From positions 278 to 64,277 of the forward strand of contig DBWM01000038.1 in assembly GCA_002309015.1 (NCBI GenBank): 64,000 nt of DNA. The letters are read 5' to 3'. This document shows, in pieces, positions 7,656 to 16,300 of this stretch. A program made the translations under genes and the position numbers. The notes under the pieces are model-generated. The model made no database searches. It saw nothing but the letters and a program-made list of their open reading frames with translations, and was not told where the DNA came from. The first letter of the stretch is position 1, and every line of letters starts with the position of its first letter. The stretch comes from Myxococcales bacterium UBA1238. GTDB lineage: Bacteria; Myxococcota_A; Bradymonadia; UBA7976; UBA1532.

Positions 7656-9364
7656 TGCTTTTGCTCTTTGTGCGCATTTGCTGCTTGATTTGCCGCAAGT
7701 TATCCGCTTCCCACTGCCGTACTCTGGGGCGCTTTCTGGGCTGGATTTGGTACAGGATTCTGCCGATCCGGCGCAGCGTCGTGCGTTTGCAGATGGCGAG
7801 GGCTTACCCTGAATGGGCGCCCAAAATGGTTGAAGAGCATGTGCGCCGTATGTACCTGCATTGGGGAGAAAGCTTTGTAGAATTCATGCGTTACGGCGGT
7901 TTACATGGCTTGCCTTCGCCTCCGTTGAAGCTGGAAGGCGAGGCGTTCATGCGCGAGGCGTTGAGTCTGGGGCGCGGCGTGCTGGTTTTGACGGCTCACA
8001 TCGGAAATTTTGAGCTCACGCTGAGGGCGGCTGCGCAATCTGGTTTGCCTTTGACGGTTGTGACTAAAACGATGCATTCCCTTACGGCGGAGCGGGTTTG
8101 GCGGTATTTGCGATCGGGCCCGGGAGACGCTTTGGTGAAGTTTTGCCCCACAAAAGGCTGTGCGCGCGAGGTTTTAAGGGACTTGGCATCGGGCGGCATG
8201 GTCGCTTATGTGTTCGATCAGCATGCTTCAGGACGTCACGCGACAGAGGTCGGTTTCTTTGGCCAACCTGCCGAAACTTCTACAGATTTAGCGCGGTTAC
8301 AGCGATTGACCGGAGCGCCGATCGTGCCCGTTTTTGGGTATCGCGTCGATGATGAGCATCATGTGAGGATTGAAGCGCCCATTTGGGCGGCGGATGCGTC
8401 TTCGCTGGAGCAGGTCACCGCGCGCTGTACGGCCGAGATCGAACGGGCTGTGCGCGCTCATCCGGAGCAATGGTTGTGGCTTCATCGTCGTTGGAAGCGT
8501 TCAAAACAGGCAAAAAAGATGAATTGTGATCCCAAAGAACTTCAAAAACTGGAACGGCGGCATATTAAGACGTCTTTTTTTGCGGTTTTATTGCAAACGC
8601 TGTTGCTTTCGGCCGTCTGTGCGCTCTGCGGTTTTGTGCTCGATTTGCCCGAAGTGATGAAATGGGGGCCGCTGGTTTGCCTTCTGGGCGTTGTGGCGCT
8701 TGAGCTGCGCGAGCGGGCGGGCGATCGCCTGTGGCTTGAGCCGGCAAGGACGTTGCTTCGGGTGCTCTGCCAGTCGGATGCGCTCTCTCAGGTTGTGGTC
8801 GACTGGCGGCAGGGATTGCCCTATTTGCGGGCAGAATGGCAACAATTTCAGGTAGTTGTGCATTTTGAAAATGCGCCTTTGGCTCACCGTTTGCGGCTGA
8901 ATGTGACGCTCGGTTTCGAGACGCGGGTGCCTCTGAAGCTGTTTTCGCGCGATGCGGCGGATTTGCCCCAAAAGGCGCTCGAAAAGCTGACGCGGCGCGG
9001 GGAATGGCAGGCGATCCCGTGTGACGATGCGCTTTTGGCCTATAGCCCGGATTCGGAGGCGGCGCAGCGTCTGCTGAGCGATGAATCGGCGGTGAGGTTG
9101 CTGAAAGCGGCTTGTTGCGATGAGCAGGGCGCCTTGGAATTTTGCGGCGATGCGGTGATTTGGGATCGCCTGCTTCCGCCCTCACCCCATGCGCTCGGTA
9201 GCGAAAATCTCTTTAAAATCTGGGGGCTTTTGCGCGAAATGGCCGAAATCGCGGCTTCGGTTTGGGGGGATGACGATCAATTGCCGGACGACGCATCGGG
9301 CGAGGCGACTTTGGACCAGGTGGAAACAAAGCAGGCGCCGCCGCCAGGGGCTTCTTCCACGTAA
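7655..9364 (+). CDS. LpxL/HtrB-type acyltransferase fused to a membrane-anchored C-terminal domain
   Basis: A 569-residue protein. Residues 1-282 are a lysophospholipid-type acyltransferase of the lipid A late acyltransferase family. They have an N-terminal membrane segment, the catalytic HX4E motif HIGNFE (His115, Glu120), a DQHASGRHATEVGFFG substrate loop, and the family's usual end PEQWLWLHRRWK. Homologues normally stop there. Here the frame continues through KQAKK into about 280 more residues: two predicted membrane helices (about 307-352) and a cytoplasmic domain I do not recognise. Exactly at the joint is the heptamer A AAA AAG (8512-8518), followed by an in-frame ATG (8519) and, in the -1 frame, a stop three codons later. 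The start ATG overlaps the LpxK stop (TGATG). The last 88 bp overlap the convergent histidine kinase gene. Confidence 0.85.
   Translation: MLLLFVRICCLICRKLSASHCRTLGRFLGWIWYRILPIRRSVVRLQMARAYPEWAPKMVEEHVRRMYLHWGESFVEFMRYGGLHGLPSPPLKLEGEAFMREALSLGRGVLVLTAHIGNFELTLRAAAQSGLPLTVVTKTMHSLTAERVWRYLRSGPGDALVKFCPTKGCAREVLRDLASGGMVAYVFDQHASGRHATEVGFFGQPAETSTDLARLQRLTGAPIVPVFGYRVDDEHHVRIEAPIWAADASSLEQVTARCTAEIERAVRAHPEQWLWLHRRWKRSKQAKKMNCDPKELQKLERRHIKTSFFAVLLQTLLLSAVCALCGFVLDLPEVMKWGPLVCLLGVVALELRERAGDRLWLEPARTLLRVLCQSDALSQVVVDWRQGLPYLRAEWQQFQVVVHFENAPLAHRLRLNVTLGFETRVPLKLFSRDAADLPQKALEKLTRRGEWQAIPCDDALLAYSPDSEAAQRLLSDESAVRLLKAACCDEQGALEFCGDAVIWDRLLPPSPHALGSENLFKIWGLLREMAEIAASVWGDDDQLPDDASGEATLDQVETKQAPPPGASST
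8512..8518 (+). other. Candidate -1 ribosomal frameshift heptamer (A AAA AAG)
   Basis: The zero-frame codons are GCA AAA AAG ATG, so the phase is the X XXY YYZ pattern, and the heptamer is the one used by E. coli dnaX. A -1 slip continues GAT GAA TTG TGA and would release a 291-residue acyltransferase ending at the normal family boundary. A purine stretch GGAAG sits at 8493-8497, about 15 bases upstream. I found no clear stem-loop just downstream. The ATG at 8519 could also start the C-terminal domain by itself. Confidence 0.4.
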
Positions 9365-10620
9365 AGCTGGCCGTGATGGCTTTGAACGATGCGCGCGGTG
9401 ATGGCGAGTCCCAGGCCTGTGCCGCCGGATTTGCGGTTTCGGCTGTCGTCTACGCGAACGAAGGGCTCGAAAATGCGCTTGCGGTCGCTCTCCGGGACGC
9501 CTGGACCGTCGTCTTTGACGCGGATTTCAACGCATTGATCGCGCTCTGCGATTTGAACTTCTACCTTTGAGACCGCATAGCGCAAAGCGTTGCGGATGAT
9601 GTTGCTGGTTGCGCGCTCAAACGCTTTGATGTCGGCCTGAATCCAGGGCATTTCCTGAGGCCCCGTCAGGGTGAGCGAGCGTCCATTTTCCAAAAAGCGC
9701 AGCTGGTTGATGAGCTGGTTGAGGATCTCGTAAGGGTTAAAAACCTGCAGATTGAGCGGCGGTTGCGTGAAGTTTGAGCGGTTGTCGAAGCGGTTGAAGG
9801 TGATGAGCTCGGAGACCAGGCTGTCGATCTCTTCCATGTCGCTGTCGATGGCGGCGAGATGTTTTTCGCGCTGCTCCTGATCCTCGGTGATGGCGAGCAG
9901 ATCGAGGGCAAAGCGCGTGCGCGCGATGGGTGTGCGCACCTCGTGGGCCACAGCCTGAAAGATTTTTTGCTGATGCTTGAACGTGTTTTCGGTGGCTTCC
10001 GCCATGCGGTTAAACAAAAGTGCAAAATTTCTAAAATATTTGCTGAACCCGAGCACGTGATAGCTGGGCAGGGGCGCCCGCGCTGAAAAATCGCCGGCTG
10101 AAATCTGGCGCGTGGCGAGCTCGAGTTTTTTCATATAGCGGATGATCGGTATCCCGATGGCAAACGCTGTGAGCACGAGAACGAATGCGACGTAACATGC
10201 CGAAATAATAGCATAAAACCAGTTTGCTGGCGGCTGAAAGGTCGAGATGGGACCGATGATGACCAGCTGCTTTTGCTGGTGAATCGGAAAATACGCGATG
10301 CGCAGGATGGCATCGAGAATGGGCTTATCGGTGAGCGGCTGGTTGCTCAGGCGTTCGGGCAAAAAGGAAGGATCGTAATCGACGATGCGGACAGGACAGT
10401 CGAGCAGCTGACTGATTTTTTGAGCGGTTTGGTTTTGGGTTTCGGCGGTGCTGCTCTCAAACTGATCCTGAATGATCCTGTAAATGCCGCTGATGACCTG
10501 CGAGGGATCGTTTTCGAGATGGTTGACGAGGCTGTGCTGCCCGATATAGGCCACGCCGATGATGGAGGCGATGATCGAGCAGAGGAAGGTGACGGAGAGG
10601 GAAAAAACGAGGCGCAGCAT
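9277..10620 (-). CDS. Sensor histidine kinase (HAMP, RstB/CpxA-like)
   Basis: A 447-residue inner-membrane sensor kinase. TM1 is about residues 4-26, a periplasmic loop of about 110 residues follows, and TM2 is about 135-162, then a HAMP linker (KKLELATRQISAGDFSAR). The H-box AVAHEVRTPIA has phospho-acceptor His226. The N-box NIIRNALRYA, G1 DDGPGVP, F IFEPFVR and G2 GGTGLGLAI boxes are complete, so it should be active. It is paired with the response regulator by an ATGA overlap at 10620. The signal is unknown. Its 3' end overlaps the end of the convergent acyltransferase gene by 88 bp. Confidence 0.93.
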   Translation of the reverse strand: MLRLVFSLSVTFLCSIIASIIGVAYIGQHSLVNHLENDPSQVISGIYRIIQDQFESSTAETQNQTAQKISQLLDCPVRIVDYDPSFLPERLSNQPLTDKPILDAILRIAYFPIHQQKQLVIIGPISTFQPPANWFYAIISACYVAFVLVLTAFAIGIPIIRYMKKLELATRQISAGDFSARAPLPSYHVLGFSKYFRNFALLFNRMAEATENTFKHQQKIFQAVAHEVRTPIARTRFALDLLAITEDQEQREKHLAAIDSDMEEIDSLVSELITFNRFDNRSNFTQPPLNLQVFNPYEILNQLINQLRFLENGRSLTLTGPQEMPWIQADIKAFERATSNIIRNALRYAVSKVEVQIAERDQCVEIRVKDDGPGVPESDRKRIFEPFVRVDDSRNRKSGGTGLGLAITARIVQSHHGQLYVEEAPGGGACFVSTWSKVASPDASSGN

Positions 10621-11315
10621 CAGTTGACGGCCAGCAGATAACCGATGCCACGAATGGATTTAATCATGGAAGGCATGCGCGCGTCGTCACCCAGCTTTTT
10701 GCGCAGACGGGCAACGCGCAGATCGATGGAGCGATCGAGGCCGTCCCATTCGATGCCGCGCAAATCGCGATAAGTTTCATCGCGCGTGATCTGCTGACCC
10801 GGACGCTGTGCAAAATACCAGAGCAGATCGAATTCACCGGTGGTCAGATCGAGCAGAACATCGTTCAGATGCGCTTCGCGGCGGGCGGCGTCGATGACCA
10901 GACGGCCCAAAGTGATGCGCTTGGGCGCGTTGGGCGGTAGTTCGATTTCGGTCTTGGTCAGATGGCTCTTGATGCGCTTGGTGAGCGCGAGCGGGCGGAC
11001 GGGTTTGGCCAGATAATCGTCGACACCGGCCTCAAAGGCTTGAATTTCATCGATTTCGTCGCTTCTCGCGGTCAGCATCAAAATGACGCCGGGATAGCGG
11101 GAGCGGACTTCTTTGCAGATCTCGATGCCATCTTTGTCGGGCAGCATCCAGTCCAAAATCACCAGATCCGGGGCTTCCTGAATGATGCGGCTCACTGCGT
11201 TGAGGCCATTGGTTTCGATGACGGGTTCAAAGCCGGCCTGCGTCAAATATTCGGCGACCAATGCGGCCAGTTTCTCGTCATCTTCCACGATCATGATGCG
11301 TTTGGGCGTATCCAT
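10620..11315 (-). CDS. OmpR/PhoB-family response regulator
   Basis: A 231-residue two-component regulator. The receiver domain (about 1-120) has the acidic pair EDD, phospho-acceptor Asp55 in VILDWMLPD, the conserved Thr82 and Lys104. The C-terminal winged-helix DNA-binding domain (about 133-229) has LTTGEFDLLWYFAQ, SIDLRVARLRKKLGDD and IKSIRGIGYLL. It lies 82 bp downstream of the lipoprotein gene on the same strand and overlaps the kinase gene by four bases, so the kinase-regulator pair is surely cotranscribed. The target genes are unknown; the neighbouring envelope genes are candidates. Confidence 0.94.
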   Translation of the reverse strand: MDTPKRIMIVEDDEKLAALVAEYLTQAGFEPVIETNGLNAVSRIIQEAPDLVILDWMLPDKDGIEICKEVRSRYPGVILMLTARSDEIDEIQAFEAGVDDYLAKPVRPLALTKRIKSHLTKTEIELPPNAPKRITLGRLVIDAARREAHLNDVLLDLTTGEFDLLWYFAQRPGQQITRDETYRDLRGIEWDGLDRSIDLRVARLRKKLGDDARMPSMIKSIRGIGYLLAVN

Positions 11316-11397
11316 GAGAACCCCTTAATGCAATTACGGTTGAAACAATCTGTAGTAATGCCCCTTTTGCGGAGATAATACAATACAAATAAATGGA

Positions 11398-12957
11398 TTA
11401 TCGATTTTCGTCGGGCGAAGAGGCGGGTTGATCCGATTGGGGATTGGGCGAAAGCGTGCCCGATACAGGGGATTGCAGGAAGGATGGCATTTGGGAGATT
11501 GTGGCTTGCAGGAGCGATTCGATGGGGCTCGCTCCCTCGCTGGTCAGCTGCGCAAATTGCGGATGGAAAATGCCTCTGATGATGGACGGCTTGTGCTGAT
11601 TTGCGGTGATGAGGACGAATGTAGCCGGGCTCGACAAGGCCTTTTCCCAATCAGCAGGCAGAGTTCCGCGCTTCTGAATGGTGCGCTCCAGTTTGGAGCG
11701 GCTCATGGCGACGACGAGGACGTCCTGATCGATGGCCAAATAGAAGTGATGCCCTTTGAGCGAGATGTGCAAGGCTTTTTGATTGTTTAATATAAAATCT
11801 TCCTTTTCTACGCCGCTGACTTGCTTGGCGGCGGTCAGGCGCTCAAAAAGCTTTTCGCAGGCTTCGCGGTTCTGAACGCCCGCAAGGAACAATGCCGGCG
11901 CTTCTTCTTCGGACTGAGGCAGCGTAAGGCTTGACGCGGCAATGACAAAATGTCCCGAAAGGGCTGCTGCAAAATCGAGGCGCGAGACGCCGGTGAGCAT
12001 CGGCAAAAAGGCGTCAATCATGTCGAGCATGGCGGCTTTGGAGAGCAGCGAAGGCGGCACAAAATCCTTCACGCCCATGACGATCTCTTCCAGATTGATA
12101 CCGAAGCGCATCACGAACACGCTGTCGCGATCCAGGTAGCGCTCAAAATGGGGAGCGGCTGCGCGCGGCACAAAGATTTTCTTCAGGCCTTCATAGGCCG
12201 TTTGGTCGTAATGCAGCGCAATTTCATCGCTTTTGAGGCCAATAGTGGCGCTGAGCGCAGGAAACTTCCGGGCATAAAAAAGGATGTCTTCCGGGGAGAT
12301 ATCATTGTTTCCCGGGCGAAGCCCCGAGGGCATAATCGAGAGGTTGAGATAGGCGTAACTGCCTTTATCTGAGCGATTTTTAAAGCTTTTTAAAAAGTTC
12401 TCGTCCTGAGCAACGCTCGGGGAATGGTCGTCGAGGATCGCCTGAAACCGGGAATGATAGAGCGGTTCAGGGGAAGCCTGGCAGGCGATCGTATAAGGAG
12501 CGCGCTGGCCGATGAGCCAAGATTGGTTCTGGTCTTTAAAATCGATCTGCTCAAGCCCGCCATCGAGCTTTTGAATGGGGGGAATACCTTGTTTTTGCAG
12601 CGCTTTTTCAAACAGAGGGCGGTCTTTAATCTGGCCGATGATGCAGGGGCCATCCATTCGGACATCGAGGAAAAGAGCCCATTCTGACTGGGGATCGAGA
12701 CCATAGGTCGCGAAAATCTCTTTTTGATTCCAGTCCTGCCCCAAAACGGCTTGCGCGAAAGGCGTAAACGATTGTCCGAGAAGGCGTTCTGCGATTTTGG
12801 GCAGATCCTGAAGCGCCTCAATACCCAGGAGGGCGAACGTGTTTTCGGATGAAATCTGCGAGAGCACGCCTTTGGTGGGGATGGGGTTGTTTTGGGATTG
12901 GCAGCCGTAAAAGCAGGCGAAAAATGCAGAGATGAGGGATATATTTTTGATTTTCAT
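11398..12957 (-). CDS. Predicted lipoprotein of unknown function
   Basis: A 519-residue protein starting MKIKNISLISAFFACFYGC, a lipoprotein signal with lipid-accepting Cys19. The mature part is soluble, with no further membrane helix. It has a repeated theme of FALLGIEAL- and FVMRFGINLEE-like segments that recalls DUF3352-type periplasmic proteins, but I cannot confirm the family. The C-terminus is Pro/Ser-rich (LSPNPQSDQPASSPDEN). It lies between the 56-residue protein (55 bp upstream) and the response regulator (82 bp downstream), and may feed a signal to the adjacent sensor kinase. This link is inferred from position only. Confidence 0.65.
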   Translation of the reverse strand: MKIKNISLISAFFACFYGCQSQNNPIPTKGVLSQISSENTFALLGIEALQDLPKIAERLLGQSFTPFAQAVLGQDWNQKEIFATYGLDPQSEWALFLDVRMDGPCIIGQIKDRPLFEKALQKQGIPPIQKLDGGLEQIDFKDQNQSWLIGQRAPYTIACQASPEPLYHSRFQAILDDHSPSVAQDENFLKSFKNRSDKGSYAYLNLSIMPSGLRPGNNDISPEDILFYARKFPALSATIGLKSDEIALHYDQTAYEGLKKIFVPRAAAPHFERYLDRDSVFVMRFGINLEEIVMGVKDFVPPSLLSKAAMLDMIDAFLPMLTGVSRLDFAAALSGHFVIAASSLTLPQSEEEAPALFLAGVQNREACEKLFERLTAAKQVSGVEKEDFILNNQKALHISLKGHHFYLAIDQDVLVVAMSRSKLERTIQKRGTLPADWEKALSSPATFVLITANQHKPSIIRGIFHPQFAQLTSEGASPIESLLQATISQMPSFLQSPVSGTLSPNPQSDQPASSPDENR

Positions 12958-13012
12958 GGTGACTTGTCTGAAAAAATATGAGCGACTATCAAAAAATACG
13001 CCAGGTCAAAGG

Positions 13013-13183
13013 CTATAAATCAAGGATGATCACCCTTGGCGTTTCTTTGGGCTCGTCGTTTTGGGGCCAATCTTCTTCGGGTATCGGAAGTTCGAGTGGC
13101 AGTCTCAATTCGCGTTCGCGTTCCATGCGCTGCCGCTCTTCTTCGCGCCGTTTAATCTGATCGATGATGTAGGCGTCGAGCAT
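13013..13183 (-). CDS. Small conserved protein, MLDAYIIDQI type
   Basis: A 56-residue frame: MLDAYIIDQIKRREEERQRM at the start, an acidic and Pro-rich centre (LELPIPEEDWP) and the end RVIILDL. A good ribosome-binding site (GAGGTGA) sits five bases before the ATG at 13183. From general knowledge, many Myxococcota and related genomes carry a short protein with the same layout: MLDA(Y/F)II, a charged helix of Arg/Glu, a proline stretch, and a terminal V(I/V)I(I/L)D. Its function is not known. It heads the lipoprotein/regulator/kinase group, and its upstream region is shared with the divergent metalloprotease gene. Confidence 0.75.
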   Translation of the reverse strand: MLDAYIIDQIKRREEERQRMERERELRLPLELPIPEEDWPQNDEPKETPRVIILDL

Positions 13184-13387
13184 TTTTCACCTCATTGGGC
13201 CTCTGAATACAGCTGAAATGGGGATGGATTCAACGCCCATTTCAAAAAAAACAACCGGGGCTGCATTTTTTATTTCAAAAAAGCTTGACTCGCATAAAAG
13301 AGCTTTGCTAAAACAGGAAGATGTTGTTTTTTTGGTAACCAATTGGTCGCGGTGCCAGCCGGACCAGATGAATGCTGGAGGAAGTTA
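13184..13387. promoter_or_regulatory. Divergent promoter region with a sigma70-like site
   Basis: AT-rich spacer between the small protein gene (-) and the metalloprotease gene (+). On the plus strand TTGACT (13285-13290) is followed after 16 bases by GCTAAA (13307-13312), a fair -35/-10 pair that would give a leader of about 70 bases. The flanking words AAAGCT and AGCTTT form a short inverted repeat that could be an operator. Confidence 0.4.
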
Positions 13388-16300
13388 ATGCGTTTATTCC
13401 GTTTGTCTAGAGCTGCAGCGTTAATGAGCGTGGGCTTGGCTTTTAACTGGGGTTGCGCGGAAACGGTGGACGATATCGATCGCACCAAGCCGAATGCGCT
13501 TCCCAAGAAGCTTTTTGAAGGCGAGTGGTATTTTACGCGTACCACCATCGATTCGCCATACGAAAATGATGGCACTTTTACCGGCGATCGTCAGGAATAT
13601 ATGTTCGGCGAAGATTTCCCCGCGTGGAAGATTCGCTGGCGTATTGAAGAAGATAAATTGCTGGCTTGCCGTGCCGACGATGTGACGGAAGGCGATTCTC
13701 AAAGCGCCGGCCACGTCAATATTGCAACAGGCGAAGGTCTGGTTGAAGGCGAAGAGGACTTAACGCAGGAAAAATATGGCGAACGGGCCGATATGGGCAT
13801 AGCCAAGTTCCCCTGCAAATATCCGATCGCTGCATTCAAGATCGATTCCCATTTTGACATCGGCCGCGACTACAACGCTGCAACCGGTGAGCAATCCAAC
13901 GTTATCAGTGAAAATACGACCGATCGTCCCTGGTATGAGCGCGAATATATCCGCGTCAACTGGGCCGATCTGAGCGCCACCGATATCAACTTCAACATCT
14001 TCTCGCAATCCAAGTCCCTGGGCTGGTTTGGCATCGAGAATGTGTATTTTGTGCAGGAAGAAACGGGCGACTGCCGCGTGATCAACGATGATGGCAGCGT
14101 CGATTACAGCAAATGCGAAGAAGGCTTCCTGCCGCCGATCATCGACGACGACAATATTTTGCTCACCAACCGTATGACGATCGTTCCCGATGGCGGCGTC
14201 TGGACCTGCTATGTCCATTCGATTATGGGCTACGGCATGCCTTGCACCCTGGCCGAAATCGGTATGCGTTATTCGTTTAAGAAGGTCCCCAATCTGCCTG
14301 CCGAACAACAGTATGAACCATTGTATTATCCTGATGAAATGTTCGAGCGGTTCGGTGCCTGGCGCGTTGGCAAGGATAAGTATCTGAAGGGTTACGGCCT
14401 CACCGATCTGATCAACTACAAGGCTTCCCGCTTTAACATCTGGGAGAAGAGCTTCCAGAACTGCCAAGCCAGCGAAGAGGCTTGCAGCAGCGACGAGTTC
14501 AACTGCTTCGTGGAAGTCGACAAGAACGACGGTCACCACATCTACAAGCGTTGTGAACCTATCCCGGTCGATGAGCGTACGCCGAAGCCGATCGATTATT
14601 ACCTGAACCGCGAATTCCCGAGCGATCTGAAGCCGATTGCCTTCCAGATTGCCCAGGAATGGAGCAACGCTTACGCCGGCATTAACGACAAAGTTAAGGA
14701 AGACAGCTGCCACTATCAGTGCAAAAATAAAAAGTCTGGTGAAGTGAAGCTGGATAAAGACTGCACGATTGCAGAATCTCAGCCGGGCAGCGAGTGGGAA
14801 TGGTCGATGGCGCCCTTTGACGGTGAGTACTGCATGTTCAACCTGCACGAAAACGACGGTCAAAAGTTCATGGGCGATCTGCGCTACAACTTTATTGCGC
14901 ATATCGAAGACAACGGTCTGGGCCAGCCCTGCGGCGTCGGTGGTCCTGCAAACGATCCTGATACCGGCGAATTGGTCAACGCCACAGCCTACATTTACGG
15001 CAACTGCTTCGATTACTACGAGCAATCCGTTTTCGATCGCCTCGATGTGCTTTGTGCGCAAAAGATCGCGGAAGGCGAAGTGGCGGCGGATTTGCCCATT
15101 TGCCAGCACGCCATGGACGAGAATGTCTTCATGCGCGGCTATAACTTCCTCGATATTGTGGCGAATCAGGGTCGCGTAAAGCCTCCGGTCACCCCGATTT
15201 ATTCGGTTGCCAGCGGCGATCACGATTACGATGGCCCCGCTTTCTCGGAGATGCGCGAGAAGCTCGAGGATGTGAAGCGGAATGCACGCGCCATGCAGAA
15301 CAATCACGCGCTCTTTGAGCATCGCGCGGCGAAGCTGGCGGCAGCGGGCATCGATCGTTTGATGATCGACGATGTTCTGGCACGCGAGATCAGCGGTGGT
15401 GCGGCTAAGACCGCTGCCGAACTGACCGATGAGCAGGTGGCGATCATCAGCCCCCTGAACCGCGGCAATAGTTTGCAAAGCCAAATGGATGCGTTGATCG
15501 ATGAGCGCGCTGCAAAGGCCATCGAACCTGCAGAATACATCTTCACCGATGACGCCATCTGGGCTTACGTCCAATGGCTCATGAACGAGCGTCCTGATCT
15601 CACCCGCGAGGAACTGGGGCAGATCTGCCGCGAAGAGTCGTTCCGTGCGACCGCGCTGCACGAACTCGGCCACAACCAGGGTATGCGCCACAACTTCCGT
15701 GGTACTTTCGACCGCGCTCACTTCCCCAAGGAATATTGGGATGCGAAGAACGCCGCTCTCGAGAAATTCAAGGAGAGCCACGGTGGTCGTGCGCCTGTGA
15801 GCGAAGTTAAATTGTTAAATGGTGTAGAAGATCTGCAGACTTACACCCAATGGGCGGAAGATCGCGATGAGTTGCACCGCTTAGAGCTCAAGGAAAACAT
15901 TGGCCTCTTCAAGTACTCCACCATCATGGATTACCACGGGCTGATGCACGGCGACTGGAATGGCCTCGGCTCATATGACAAGGCGTTCATGCGCTTCCTG
16001 TATGCCAACAAGGTTGATGCGCCTGCCTGCGATTACACGACGACTTCTCTCGAAGAATGCGCCGCTTCCGGCAAGCTGTTTAACCCTGACTACGAGCAAT
16101 ATTACCTGGGCGGTGACAGCTGCAGTTCTGATGAAGATTGCCCCCATTTTGCTGATGGCCAAAAATGCCGGGATGACGGCACTGGCCTGAAGAAGATGAT
16201 GTGCACCAACTGGTTTGAAGATCGTCACGGCAAGCTGAATCCGTACATCTACCAGTTCTGCTCCGACGAGCGCGTCAGCGACGATCCCTTCTGCAACCGC

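Noticed and set aside
13760..15781. 673-codon minus-strand frame opposite the metalloprotease gene
   Set aside because: It is the reverse of a strongly supported gene with a lipobox, zinc site and terminator; the reverse product has no recognisable motif.
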